This document shows, one piece after another, positions 44,729-56,456 of a stretch of DNA of 64,000 nt. Position numbers and translations under genes: made by a program. Source of the stretch: Phytophthora sp. 'mugwort' (Eukaryota > Oomycota > Peronosporomycetes > Peronosporales > Peronosporaceae); the NCBI GenBank assembly GCA_033558025.1, contig JAUCEF010000016.1, positions 3,100,001 to 3,164,000 on the forward strand, written 5' to 3'. The stretch's first letter is position 1, and each line of letters opens with the position of its first letter. The notes under the pieces were generated by a model, which ran no database searches, was not told the origin of the DNA, and saw only the letters and a program-made list of their open reading frames with translations.

Positions 44729-47700
44729 ACTTCCACACGTGGAAGTTCAAGATGCAGATGGTGCTCGAGGAGCGCGAACTGTGGGAAGTGACACGTGGGG
44801 AAGTGAAGCTGGAGCACTGCCAGACTGCGGCGGATCAAGCGCTCTTTCGGAAGAAGTCGCGCAAGGCGCTGGCGATGATCTGTCTCGCGATGGAGGATTC
44901 GCAGCTGCCGCTGGTTCGCTCGGCGAGTGGCGCGCATGATGCATGGTCAAGACTGGAAGGACACTTCGAGAAGAAGAGTCTGGCCAACAAACTCTTTCTT
45001 CGTCGACGTTTCTTCACGCTCATGATGGAGGAAGGTGATGATGTGCTTCAACACATCAACAAGCTCAAGACTCTGGCGGAACAGCTCGACGCGGTCGGCG
45101 CTCCGGTCAGCGAGGACGACTTGGTGATCACGCTTCTCGGGAGCCTGAGCGAGTCGTATCAGTTCCTGATCACGGCGTTGGAGTCAAGATCCGACACGCT
45201 GACGTGGGAGCTGGTGACGTCTCGGCTGCTACATGAAGACATGAAGCGCAAGGAGCAGGGTGGCGATGGAGATGGCGCCGCGCCTGGCCAGGCGTTCATG
45301 ATGAGGGACAACAAGCATAAGGGCCGACCGTCGAAGAAGAAGCTCAGCGTCGGCATTGATCTCGGATCCGCGAGCAAGTGGGAGACGTGCGACGGATGCG
45401 CGCTCGGCAAGCAGACGCGATTGAGTTTCGAATCGACATCGCCCAAGCGTGCCAATGAACTACTGGAGGTAGTGCACAGTGACGTATGCGGGCCCATGCG
45501 CACGCCGACGTTTGGCGGCAAGCGCTACTTCGTCAGACACAGACCGGCAAGCGCGTCAAGGAGCTTCGCAGTGACAACGGTGGTGAGTACAAATCCGACA
45601 AAATGGCCAAGTTTTGCAGCAAGCGCGGCATCGTGCAGAAGTTCACGCCGCCATACACGCCGCAGCTCAACGGAATCGCGGAGCGCATGAACCGGACGCT
45701 AGTTGAATGCGCGCGGTGCATGCTGGAGCACGCGAGTCTGTCCAAGGCATACTGGGGCGAAGCAGTCATGACGGTCGTGTTCCTGCGCAACCGCTGTCCG
45801 ACACATGCGTTTGACGACGATAAGTCTCCGTACGAGCTGTGGACTGCCAAGAAACCATTGCTGGCCAACCTCAAAGTCTTCGGTTGCCACGCCTACGTGC
45901 ATGTGGCGAAGGAGAAGCGAACCAAGCTGGATGCGCGATCGGTGCGGTGCAGTTCCTTGGGTACTCGGACCACGAGAAAGCGTATCGGTTCGAGGAGATC
46001 GAGAGTGGTCGCGTGCTGGTGAGCCGCGATGCACAGTTCATGGAAGACGTCTTCGACGGTGGAAGACGCGACTACAAACCCAAGGAGGCGCTGGTGGACC
46101 TTCAAGATGCGGAAGAAGGCACCACGGACAAAGATGAACAGTCGGCATCGGACGACGAAGATGAAGAGACTGCGCGGGATGATGAATTTTTGCCCGGCAG
46201 CAAGAGACACCCGCGGACACAGTCGCTGGAGGAAGCGGTGGAGACCCCGACTGCCAAGCGATACGCGTCAGAGAATCGACGCCAAGGCCTGGATGAGATG
46301 TCTGCCATGGCTCGAGACAACGACAAGAGCTTCGAGGCTGCGTACGTCGTGGATTCAGTGGGAGAAATGCCGACCACGTTCAAGTCGGCGATGGAATCCA
46401 GCGACGAACGCAAATGGAAGGAGGCCTGCGACTCGGAGTACGACTCGCTGCGCAAGAACGACACATGGGACGTGGTACCGCTGCCCAAGGGACGCAAGGC
46501 CATCGGCTGTCGATGGGTCTATCGCGTGAAGGAGAACCAAGCCGGCGAGATCGAACGATACAAGGCGCGCCTGGTGGCTAAGGGCTTCTCGCAGAAGCAC
46601 GGCATCGACTACGACGAGACCTTCGCGCCCGTGGCAAGTTCACGTCCATCCGAATCGTGCTAGCGATGGCTGCCAAGTACGGGCTCAAGCTGCACCAGAT
46701 GGACGTTAAGACAGCCTTTCTTAACGGCGTCCTTGATGAAGACATCTACATGCAGCAGCCGGACGGATACGCAAGCGAAGGACGCCCGGATCATGTGTGC
46801 AAGCTCAAGCGCGCGCTCTACGGTCTCAAGCAGTCGTCGCGCGTGTAGAACCACACCATCGACGACTTCATGCTCAAGCTGGACTTCGACAAGTGCGAGA
46901 CCGACCACTGCGTCTACGTCAAGCGCAACGGCGACAGCATGGTGCTCGTGGTGCTGTACGTGGACGACCTGGTGATTGCGAGCAGTGATGACGACATGCT
47001 CAAGGCGACCAAGAGCGCACTAAGCAGGCGGTTCGAGATGACGGACCTAGGCGAGCTGAGCTACTTTCTCGGAATGGAGATCAAGCAAGACATCAAGGCT
47101 GGTGAGGTGACCATGCGGCAGACCAAGTTCGCGCGGAGCATCCTGAGCAAGTTCAGCATGGAGAACAGCAAGCCCGTGAAAACGCCGCAGGACCCCGGAC
47201 TCAAGCTGACCAAGGCTATGTGCGACGGCGGGTGCAAGCATGATGACACCATGGCAGGCGTGCCTTACCGGAACGCCGTGGGCTGCCTCATGTACTTGAT
47301 GGTGGGCACCCAACCGGATCTGGCTGCGGCAGTGGGCACACTGAGTCAGTTCGCTGCAGACCCATGCCCCACGCACTGGCAAGCACTCAAGCGCGTCCTC
47401 CGCTACATCCAAGGCACGGCGACGTACGGCATCGAGTTTCGCACCAAGGACCAAGACGGCGTCTGCGGCTACTCGGATGCGGACTGGGCGGGTGATGTGG
47501 AGTCGCGCCGCAGCACGAGCGGATACGCGTTCATAATGAGCGGTGGATGCGTGAGCTGGCGCAGCAAGAAGCAGAGGACGGTGGCACTATCGTCGACGGA
47601 AGCCGAGTACATCGGAGGCAGCACAGGAGGCCGTGTGGCTCAAGGCGTTTCTGTGCGAGATAGGCGAAACCACAGAAGGCGATCAAGACCTACGAAGACA

Positions 47701-47993
47701 ACCAAGGATCCATCGCGCTTGCCAAGAATCCCGAGGTTCACAAGCGTACCAAGCATATCGACATTCGCTACCACTTCGTGCGCGAGAAGGTCGAGGACGG
47801 AGAAGTGGTGCTCGAGTACTGTCCGACTCAAGACAAGCTGGCGGACCTGATGACCAAGCCCATTCCAGCGGCGCAGTTCGACTGTCTCCTGAGTAAGCTC
47901 GGCATCGAAGCACCGAAGGCTATCGAGTCGAGTGGGAGTGTTGTCAAGGAACGCCTCGAGCAGCTGCTGTATACCGGTAGGATACCGGTATGA
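44729..47993 (+). pseudogene. Second D-type copia polyprotein, multiply deleted
   Basis: The LTR is fused directly to Gag codons HTWKFKMQM, about 103 bp short of the first D copy, so the Gag start is gone. It has the same knuckle-protease deletion as the first copy (about 45300-45400), then a 97-bp deletion near 45534 that removes part of the integrase core and shifts the frame. The shared one-base loss (about 46634) and shared TAG (46846-46848) follow in RT, and a further deletion near 47612 in RNase H. Remaining motifs include YVDDLVIAS and SDADWAGD. The final frame ends inside the 3' LTR. Confidence 0.87.
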
Positions 47994-48249
47994 CCTTCAC
48001 TCAGTGGCACCTCAATCACTCGGCGATTACGGGACGATGATTACGATGCACGTGGGTACAAGATTGTGGGTACAAGATGGTCATCGACGTGGCGCTCTGC
48101 GATTGGCTGAAGTAACCCAGTATCCAATAGAGAATCCAGTAGAGTGTACCCAGTAGGTAGAACTGTAGGCTTAGAGGTAGCAAGGAGTTTGCGAACTAAG
48201 GACCTAAATCAATCATTTTGCATTTTGCCATCAAGTGACCAAGCCTTTA
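47939..48249 (+). repeat. 3' LTR of second D element
   Basis: 311 bp. The right flank GGACG is B pol sequence. It does not match the left flank of the first D element (TCAAG, 26007-26011), so the outer ends come from different insertions. Confidence 0.85.
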
Positions 48250-49892
48250 GGACGTACGTCCTGACCCCGAAGGAGAAGCGACTCAAGTGGGACCCCAAGG
48301 CTCGCACTGGTGTGTTCATGGGATACGAAGAAGTGTCGAAGGCGTACAGAGTTTATGACATCGAGGCGGGGCAGGTGGTGATAAGTCGCGATGTCACCTT
48401 CGACGAATCAAGTTTTGGTATCTCGACGGCGATCTCAAGTAATGACGACGAAGATGTGAACCTGGACTTCGACTCGCTCGAGATTGGCGATGTTAACTCG
48501 GCGGGTCCGACCGAATTCAAGCAGCCGGGGAAACGCAAGACCCGACCAAGCGATGCGGATACCATGTCAGTGAACTCGCGTCCTGTTCGCCGTGCGACTG
48601 GTTTGGAAGAAGCAAGCGCTCCTGTCACCTCGTTTGAGCGCCAAGCCAAACGCCGAGTGAGTGTACGAATGGAACCTGGACTGCCTGACGAAGAAGAGAA
48701 GGATGCTCATGACAACGAGAAGACGATTCCATTCCTCCCGTATTTTGGCGAGCAAGTGCCAACTCAGTGGAAGCCGGCGAGTTGTCTGAGCCGACGACAT
48801 TCCAAGACGCGGTGAACGGACCTGATCAAGTGCATTGGCGCAAGGCTGTTCGTGCGGAACTCAAGTCGATGCGACTTCGTGGTGTGTTTCGTGCTGCCAA
48901 GTTGCCAGCGGACAACGCGCCATCGGTACCAAGTGGGTGTTCAAGATCAAGCGCAAAGCCGACGGATCGATCGAGAAATACAAGGCGCGCCTGGTGGTCA
49001 AGGGTTTCAAGCAGAAGTACGGCATCGACTACACGGAGACGTTCTCGCCCGTGGTCAAGTACGTGACGCTGCGCATGGTCATCGCGATCGCCAAGTATTT
49101 CGACTGGCCTCTGGACCAACTCGACGTGGTGACTGCATTCCTATACGGGATAATGAAGGAGTTAGTGTACTGCGTGGTGCCAGAAGGGGTCGAGCTGGAC
49201 GATGACTTCGACTGCCTGGAACTGGTCAAGGCGATCTACGGTCTCAAGCAAGCTTCGCGCGTGTGGAACGAAACCTTCGACGAATTCGTGTGCTCCATCG
49301 GTTTCCAAGTTTCGGCCTACGATCCGTGCCTCTACATCAAGATTGTGGATGGTCACTGTGTTCTGTTGCTAGTGTACGTGGACGACGTATTAGTAACCGG
49401 AAGTTCGGCCGAACTGATCGCACGCACCAAGAGTGACCTGAAGACACGTTTTGAGATGACCGACAGCGGGAAGTGTGCCTTTGTCTTGGGTATCGAGCTG
49501 GTCGACAACGCTGACGGCAGTGTAACAATGTGCCAACGGCGCTACGTGGACGACATTCTCAAGCGTTTCGGCATGGAGGACTGCAAGGCTGTGGTAAGCC
49601 CCGCGGATTTGAGCTCTCGACTGGTTCCAAGCAACGCGCCGACTAAGATCAACGTTCCCTTTCGTGGAAGTTGTGGGTGCACTCATGCACTTGATGACTG
49701 CGACGCGACCAGATATCGCTTTCGCCGTGGGATATGTGTCGCTCTTCATGGAGCACTGGGTTGCAGTGAAGCGAATCCTCCGCTATTTACAAGGGACCAA
49801 GTCGCATGGAATCTGCTTCAAACCCGGTGACAAGGTGGACTTTCGCGGCTACTCAGACGCAGACTGGGCCGGCGACCATTCCGATCGCAAGT
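48250..49892 (+). pseudogene. Copia pol 3' fragment, type B, frameshifted
   Basis: It begins in the integrase C-terminal part ([15 protein letters not shown]) and covers linker, RT (YVDDVLVTG) and part of RNase H ([13 protein letters not shown]). Compared with 1563-3593 it has lost one base near 48718 and one near 48905, gained one near 49665, and lost 15 bases in frame near 49752. It ends where the B LTR at 49893 enters; CAAGT (49888-49892) is the likely target duplication. Confidence 0.88.
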
Positions 49893-50234
49893 TATTGAGG
49901 GTTGCCGGGTTTTGGTACTGTGTACCAGTAACCGGTTAACCCGAACCGGTCCAACACGATCCCGCGATGTTTACGGTACGTTGTTTACGCAACCGATGAT
50001 TAGACGAGTAGGATGATTGGACGAGTGCGGAGTGTTGGTGATTGGATGCACCAAATGATTGGATGCAGGGCTACATATCTATGTGGTAGACTAGATAGTG
50101 TAAGCTCCGATAAATCAATCACTTTCGAATTTTCCTTCTTCAGCTCAAGTGGTCTTCACTCCGGTCTTCGCACCAAGTGCAGAACTCCCTCCGCTCAACC
50201 CAAGCCTCGCTTCAAGACCTCAACACCTTTATCA
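49893..50234 (+). repeat. LTR, type B
   Basis: 342 bp, TATTGAGGG...TTTATCA, followed by a primer-binding site and ATG at 50239. Confidence 0.93.
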
Positions 50235-50238
50235 GGTT

Positions 50239-52606
50239 ATGAGCCCAAGCACCATGTCCTATGCCCAAGATGTCTCGACCAAGGTCTCCATCGACAAGTT
50301 CAACGGAGACAATTACGCGACGTGGAACCGCTACATGCGCGGCGTGTTCGTGACCAAGTCGACGTGGCATGTGGTGAATCGGGAAACGTCTCCATCCTTT
50401 ACGGACTCCCGGGCCAAGGACGAGTATGTCAAGTCGAGCAACATCGCTTTTGGACTGGTGTTGCTTCACATGGACGCCGACTACCATCATGTGGTCGATG
50501 ACTGCGAGGAAGCATGGGTCGCGTGGACGCGCTTGAAGACGCTGTACGGTGGATCGCAGAAGGCTGGTCGCATCTACCTCAAGCGACAGCTCTTCAGCAT
50601 GGAGATGTCGGAAGGCGGCAATGTGTTGGTTGCATCATTGCAATGATTTCCTGAACATCAGCGCCAAGCTCAGCAGCATTGGCGCCAAGATGGAGGACGA
50701 GGACGTGGCGATCTGCTTGCTGCGCAGTCTCCCCAAGAGCTACGAGAACGTCGTGCTGAACTTGGAGATGAGTAGCGCCGAGCTGAAGACGCAAGACGTC
50801 GTGAAGATGCTCACGAACGAGCATATCAAGCGGCAGGGCGAGAAGACTCCGTCGGTGAAAACTGAAGACGCGGCCAAGGCGTTCAGTGCCAAGCGAGAAT
50901 CTCGTCAGTGCACGTACTGCGGAAAATTGGGGTATGTCATTGACAAGTGCTGGACCAAGCAGAAGGACGAGAACCGAGGGCCAAGACGCGGCGGCAACGT
51001 CCATGGACGCGGAGCAAACCATGTTCAGTGGCACAACGACGACTACGACTACGACCGTGTCGCGTTTGCGGTTTCGTTGGAATGCGGAAAATCGACGGGC
51101 AAGGATATGCCCGGGATGTGGGCGGTCGACAGCGGCGCAACGCACTACATTTGCAATGACAAGACCAAGTTCGCCACGCTGAATGAGCAGACGAAGGCGA
51201 ACTATCGGTAGCGGACGGAAACAAGGCCGAGATTAAGGGTGTGGGAACTATCATCGAACGAGTGGTTCTGCCCAACGGCGACGAGCGCGACATCGAAATC
51301 AAGGACGCGCTGTACGTGCCGAAGATGAACAAGAATCTGCTTTCGGTGCCGCAGATTAACAAGAGTGGCAAGTTTCAAGTGGTGTTCGACGGTGCGAGCA
51401 TGCATGTCGCGCGGAAGGGCTCGAAGCAAGTGGTGGTAACGGCTGACCTCGTCGACGATCTCTACTGGCTACGCATACCACAACATTTGGTGAATGCGGC
51501 GACGTCAACGCGCAACGTGGATCTACACGCGCGGATGGGCCACGCTCCGATCGACGTGCTGCGCAAAATGGTCAGCAGTGGCATGATCAAGGACGCGAAA
51601 ATACCATCACAGTCGAGTGGACCAAGCATATGTCGCGGATGTCAGCAAGGGAAGATGGTCCAAAAACCGTTCCCAAGCAACCGCGACAAGCGTCACTACG
51701 ACGTATTTGAGCTACTCCACTTCGACATCTGCGGCCCCATGGACAAGAGTCACTGGGTGGCAGCAAATATTTGCTGCTCATAGTGGACGAAGCCAGCGGA
51801 TGCATGAAGGGTTTCTGCTTAAGTGTCAAGTCGGAGAGCGAAGAATGCCTCAAGACCTACATCATGAAGGTGCAGACGCAGTTCGGCAAACGTGTCAAGT
51901 TCGTGCGCCACGACGGAGCACGTGAGTTTGCTACTAATTCGCTCAAGGCCTTCTACGAAGATCAAGGCATCGAGCAGCAGATTACGGTTCCGTACGCGCA
52001 CCAAACCAACGGCACGACAGAGAGAGCTATCCGGACCATCGTTATGATTGGTCGCAGCATGCTGCATCATGCAAAGCTGGACAAGTGTTTTGGGGGGCGA
52101 AGCAGCGATGGCTGCAATTTATGTCAAGAACCGCTTGCCGTCGCCCAAGGTCGAAAACAAGACTCCGTTCGATATTGTATACAAGTTCAAGCCAAGTGTG
52201 AAGTACATGCGTGTTTTTGGATGTCGGACATACGTCCTAACCCCGAAGGAGAAGCGACTCAAGTGGGACCCCAAGGCTCGCGCTGGTGTGGTCATGGGCT
52301 ACGAAGAAGTGTCGAAGGCGTACAGAGTTTATGACATCGAGGCGGGGCAGGTGGTGATAAGTCGCGATGTCACCTTCGACGAATCAAGTTTTGGTATCTC
52401 GACGGCGATCTCAAGTAATGACGACGAAGATGTGAACCTGGACTTCGACTCGCTCGGGATTGGCGATGATGACTCGGCGAGTCCGACCGAATTCAAAGCA
52501 GGCGGGGAAACGCAAGACTTGACCAAGTGATGCGGATACCATGTCAGTGAACTCGTGTCCTGTTCGCCGTGCGACTGGTTTGGAAGAAGCAAGCGCTCCT
52601 GTCACC
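50239..52606 (+). pseudogene. Copia Gag-protease-integrase fragment, type B, heavily frameshifted
   Basis: Gag begins [20 protein letters not shown] and carries the GTTG insertion (about 50630) seen in the two other B copies, without the compensating loss. Later shifts lie near 51190, 51745, 52095 and 52497. Zinc knuckle ([14 protein letters not shown], with Tyr at the histidine position), protease (DSGATHYI), integrase zinc domain and integrase core are recognisable. The changed knuckle and protease residues fit long decay. It stops abruptly at 52606 in the linker, where unrelated gypsy sequence begins; RT, RNase H and the 3' LTR are absent. Confidence 0.88.
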
Positions 52607-52630
52607 CTTCATATGGGTTTACTTTCAGCC

Positions 52631-52804
52631 TCAGCGGCTTGGGGTAGACCGGTTTCGGCTCTGGGCCGGAACTTGCAGGTTGCTCCGAACATATTCGATG
52701 AGCTCCCGCTCATACGTGTCGAACGCGGTCACGTGTTCGACCTGCTCAGCTTGCGTTGGCGACGCCAAGCTGCGCAAGGCATCCATTCCAAAGTTGCCAG
52801 TCAT
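52631..52804 (-). CDS. Short frame, possible start of gypsy Gag (57 aa)
   Basis: A small frame MTGNFGMDALRSLASPTQAE... lies just downstream of the primer-binding site in the sense of this element, where Gag would start. It has no motif that I recognise and stops at 52631. Position is the only argument for calling it Gag; it may be a truncated or chance frame. Confidence 0.3.
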   Translation of the reverse strand: MTGNFGMDALRSLASPTQAEQVEHVTAFDTYERELIEYVRSNLQVPAQSRNRSTPSR

Positions 52805-52910
52805 CTTACGAGCGGACTCGAACTATGAGTCGTTCAGATGAGGAAACTCATTCCGGTCCATGTTGCTAGGACCCAGAGGTTGCAGGTAGTAACCCGCGTA
52901 GGCCTGGATT

Positions 52911-52927
52911 GACTACGAGTGCTACCA
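52911..52927 (-). other. Gypsy primer-binding site
   Basis: The plus strand reads GACTACGAGTGCTACCA, the form of a tRNA 3' end with CCA, two bases from the LTR. The other gypsy has the similar GACTACAACTGCTACCA at 63216-63232. Confidence 0.65.
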
Positions 52928-52929
52928 AG

Positions 52930-53296
52930 TGTGACGGGGCACACAACACCTTGCGCACAGGAAGTGTGACTTCCGGAGAGTATACAAACGCTCGGTGAAC
53001 GGCAGTTCACTAGTCCCTGGCCTGTGGGACTGTTACCAAAATTAGGTAGATTTAAGACTGAATATATTTATAGGTGACCCCTTTTAATGCATCTACATAC
53101 TAACTATTAGTCACTTATAAAGTTCCCGAGATGTTATCCTATTGAATGGCTCTGAGGTCTTTATACCATATCTGTGGTATCTATCCATGACGTCATTACC
53201 CTTGACGTCATAGTGATGTTTGGCTACATCACTTAGTGTACTTGGGTACACTTGCTCTGAAGAGAAACTTGACATTCTTCATGTAACCCCGTTACA
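52930..53296 (-). repeat. Gypsy LTR (second family member)
   Basis: 367 bp. On the plus strand it runs TGTGACGGGGCAC...TGTAACCCCGTTACA; the last 15 bases are identical to the end of the LTRs at 55934 and 63235. It is inserted in the Harbinger ORF1 remnant, whose sequence continues at 53297. Confidence 0.75.
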
Positions 53297-53859
53297 CTGA
53301 ACGACACGCGCGCTCTGTTCGCAGTCCAAGAAGGCTGCTTGTCTTCGTTCGAGGCTTGCTGGCAAATACTGCGGAAGCCTCAAAACTTCATGGACGGTAT
53401 TGCGTAGTCCTCGCACTCAACAACCCGAGCTGAAGGCCGGACATCATAGGATATGGGGCATCCTGAAGGAAGGAAAAAAAGCAAAACAGCTTTGGTTTCT
53501 GATGTTGAGGAGTCTACGGTTTTGCGACAGCTGGTCATTGACAACAAAAAGCGCAATGAGGCGCTGCTAGGACAGATGAAGCGGAAGCATGATCTCATCG
53601 AAGAGCAGATGACCATTGATCTGTTCAAAACTCAGATGAGTGGAAGTCATTTTTATCTTTAATGCGTAAGAAGCGTCTCTCAGCAGTCCTCGGCGAGGCC
53701 GCAGCTGCAGTCCCGGTACGTACCGACATCAATAACGGACGGGTTGCTGGTAAAGGAAGTGCTGAAGGCGACCGGAATATTCAACTTCTTGATATTACTT
53801 ACGGTACGAGTTCTCCTAGTGCAGTTGATGTAGATAAATTTGTCGATGCTGATTTATAA
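53297..53859 (+). pseudogene. PIF/Harbinger ORF1 (Myb/SANT-like DNA-binding protein), C-terminal remnant
   Basis: In frame 2 there is SFEACWQILRKPQNF, then stops, then HPEGRKKSKTALVSDVEES. The pattern CW-I-L followed by a (R/H)P-GRKK-K block and a helical tail (IDNKKRNEALLGQMKRKHDL) is typical of the Myb-like accessory protein of PIF/Harbinger elements, which helps the transposase enter the nucleus and bind the ends. Stops at about 53410 and 53450 and a frameshift near 53640 make it a pseudogene; the tail can be followed to 53859. The Myb domain itself is missing, cut off by the gypsy LTR at 52930-53296. Confidence 0.6.
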
Positions 53860-54110
53860 CCATGCCGGCGACATACTAGCAGGAGAACGTGGAAGGGTTG
53901 GCACCAACAAGGCCTTGAGGAGCATTGTGACACTGAATATCAAGGGGGTAACGAAACACGTGTAGGTCTCGCCGCCTTCGGAGGAATGCACACACTATAA
54001 TCCATACTGCATTAGTTGGCGCATAGATAATTGAATTCGAACAAAATCTGATAGCTCCACTAAAAACAAGCAATGCATTATTTATCAAGAACAACATTAC
54101 AAAACCTAAT
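53860..54110. other. Spacer between convergent Harbinger genes
   Basis: AT-richer sequence between the end of ORF1 and the end of the transposase. I see no gene. Convergent orientation of the two genes is common in Harbinger elements. Confidence 0.5.
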
Positions 54111-55360
54111 TCAATGGGTAGCATTCCAGTTCCAGTAGTGCCTGCAAAGAACCTCGCGGAATGCCTTACTAGCATCCTCATCTTGCAAATCTTTCATGCG
54201 TTTGCACATGTCCATAATAGAACCACTTCCAAAATCGTCGACTGCACTTATGACAGAATCTTGATATACATTTTGGTCAGGTTCTTCAGCCCGATCTACA
54301 ACCCCATCCGTTCCATAGGGATCTGGCAAATAGTCCGGAACGCCGTCTTCGCGGAGCTCGTCGATCATATTGTGTAATATAATGCAACAATAAATCACGC
54401 ACTTCATTCAAACTTGGTACCACAAGCGTGAAGGAATCGCGAGCACTCCAAAGCGCGATTTTAAGATTCCGAAAGCACATTCAACATTCTTTCGTATAGC
54501 TTCGTGAGCCTTAGTGAACTCATTCTTGTTTCGATCGCCTGTCTCTACGTAAGCAGAAGTAAAGGTGGTTCATGGTGATAATTACCATCCACAAAATAAT
54601 AAGGTGTGCCATATTTATGTTCGTCAATTCGATAGGAAACTCGAGAGCGGGTATCACTGAGAAAACTGTGCAAAAGAGGTGACCGGTCTAAAACGTTAAT
54701 GGCATTGTTAGACCCCGGTATACCGAAGAAGGAGTGTCATATTCAACGGTCTGCAGTGGCAACTGCATCTAGCACCACGATAGGCGCCCCTTCTCTCCCC
54801 TGGCATTGCCCATGCCAAGCTGTCCGGCACCGCCAGTGGGTGCAGTCCAAGGAACCCAGTAAGTCAGGCATGTCACGCTACTCGTTAAAGCTAAGTTTTT
54901 TTCGACATCATCAGTTGTAGGCGAGCGCAGATAAACCTCCCCTTACACTTCGACCACGGTCTTGCAAAAGGCATGGAAACTATCTGTGACTAATGATTCC
55001 GAAAGGCGGCAATATTCATCATGAGCGTCTGCACAAGCCGCACTTCCGAGCATACGCAACGCAACAACGATTTCTGCTCAGATGACGCACCCTCTTGCCC
55101 ACAGCGTCGCGTTTCTGCTGAAAGTAAGGATCGGCATTTGGTATGTCGCGCAATAGCTGTCTAACCAGCATCTATGGGAGTCGATAGCGTCGTTGAAACA
55201 GAGACTCATCGTAAGCTGGATTTTGGGCCGAGATAGTCGCGGGTGATGGAATTGTACCCGAGCTGAACATCACGCTCTCGTGTCTTCCTTTTCCCGAATA
55301 CTGATCCGCGGCGAAACGCGATCGCTGTACTCGCTTGCGCTGATAAATTGCTAGCGCCAT
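54111..55360 (-). pseudogene. PIF/Harbinger DDE transposase, broken
   Basis: Read leftwards from a possible ATG at 55360, three frames give in order: YDESLFQRRYRLP; a stretch with ALRMLGSAACADAHDEYCRL; RSPTTDDVEKN; LLGSLDCTHW with the first catalytic Asp; VVLDAVATADR; HSFFGIPGSNNAINVLDRSP with the second Asp region; YYFVDGNYH; NVECAFGILKSRFGVL; and CCIILHNMIDE near the C-terminus. These are the conserved blocks of PIF/Harbinger (DDE_4) transposases, which cut and paste the element. Stops and frameshifts, including a TGA near 54410, inactivate it. I could not find convincing terminal inverted repeats. Confidence 0.8.
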
Positions 55361-55563
55361 ATAGTGGCGGTTTCGAGTAAGTAGCGTTAATAACGTTATT
55401 ATCTTAAAAAAAACTTTCGAGTAAGCCGTATCTCCTCCGAACTCCTCAGAAGTTCCTCCAAATATCGGTTGCGGAATGAAGGGTACCCCCCCCTCCCCCC
55501 TAAATTGGTGCCCTTTCAAAGTACGCAGTTGAAGTCCAATTCCGCGCTGAGCGCGCGCCTAAG
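55361..55563. other. Spacer between Harbinger and hAT remnants
   Basis: About 200 bp with A and C homopolymers (for example C8 and C6 near 55485-55500). One Harbinger end may lie here, but no matching inverted repeat was seen. Confidence 0.4.
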
Positions 55564-55933
55564 ATGCCATCAACCCCGCGAAGATCGCCAGGGGCACGAC
55601 GCATCTCACGGTCTCCTCGGCGACTACGAAGAGCCTCACGTCAACCAAGACGCCCGGCAGGGCCGATCTGGGACCACTTCACCAATTCAACTGCAGGCTC
55701 AACCCTGACGCCGAATGCAACTATTGCCACGACGAGCTGCGCAAATGTTAATCGCGTCGGAATTTAGTGCCTCACCTGGCTTGCTTTGAGCATGCACCTC
55801 CTGCTCTGAAGCTGCGCTTTTGTCCTGTGACGCCCCAGCTTGTCCAACAAGGTACTGAAACCAGTGCTACCCCGGCTACCCCCGCATCAAATGGCCCCGC
55901 CTACGACCAAGACAAGTTCGAGATGGCGCTAGC
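55564..55933 (+). pseudogene. hAT-type transposase, N-terminal part with BED zinc finger
   Basis: The possible start at 55564 is followed by a basic stretch and GPIWDHFTN. In shifted frames come CNYCHDEL and then VPHLACFEHAPPAL. Together these give the WDHF, CX2C and His/Cys elements of a BED zinc finger, the DNA-binding domain at the start of hAT transposases. At least two frameshifts (about 55700 and 55760) break it. The frame ending DKFEMALA at 55933 is interrupted by the gypsy LTR and resumes in phase at 63637. Confidence 0.65.
55929..55933. repeat. Target-site duplication CTAGC (left)
   Basis: It matches 63632-63636. Confidence 0.95.
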
Positions 55934-56329
55934 TGCAGCGGGGCTGCGTAGCATAATGGTCAGAGGAAGACGTATGACTCCCCGAGTCTTAGCTGTGATT
56001 ATCCTAACCCCTAAGGTCTCCGCAGAGGCTTAGATCACTCTAGTTATACCACTAGAGACTCAAAGAGTCAGTATTCCTAAACCTAGGACAATACTCTTTT
56101 CAATGCTAAAACTGACTGTTACCTGTTTGCTTATCTGCGGCAAAACCGCCTGTGGTGTAAATGTATGACTCTAACTATTTACCATAATTTAACCTAGTCA
56201 AATGCAAATCGAGTGGCCCTGTGGCCACGTACTGAAATCCCGTTAATACAAGTGGTACCAAGTACCACTTACTGCAAGGTAACACGTAGCACGGCTACAC
56301 TCGTGTTACCTTCGTGTAACCCCGTTACA
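55934..56329 (-). repeat. 3' LTR of gypsy element
   Basis: 396 bp. The plus strand reads TGCAGCGGGGCTGC...CCCCGTTACA, so the element-sense ends are TG...CA. Confidence 0.95.
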
Positions 56330-56346
56330 CTCTCGCCCACCAAACC
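56330..56346 (-). other. Possible polypurine tract
   Basis: On the minus strand it reads GGTTTGGTGGGCGAGAG immediately before the 3' LTR. It is purine-rich but not pure. Confidence 0.45.
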
Positions 56347-56456
56347 GCGGACACACCGTATCCAGGAGGATCGGATTGTACCAATCGAAAAAGGCCCGGA
56401 ACCTTCCGCTCCAAGAGCGTTTCGCTGTTTGTTCCGCATCGAGTGTTCACACTCAG

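Larger units (their letters stand above)
52607..53296 (-). mobile_element. 5' end of a second gypsy element (LTR, primer site, start of internal region)
   Basis: Layout on the minus strand is LTR 53296-52930, two bases, primer-binding site, leader and a short frame. This matches the arrangement of the complete gypsy at 55934-63631. It is truncated on the left by the copia junction at 52606/52607. Confidence 0.7.

Noticed and set aside
53041..53110. AT-rich stretch as a possible promoter or replication origin
   Set aside because: It lies within a gypsy LTR; no specific motif supports another role.
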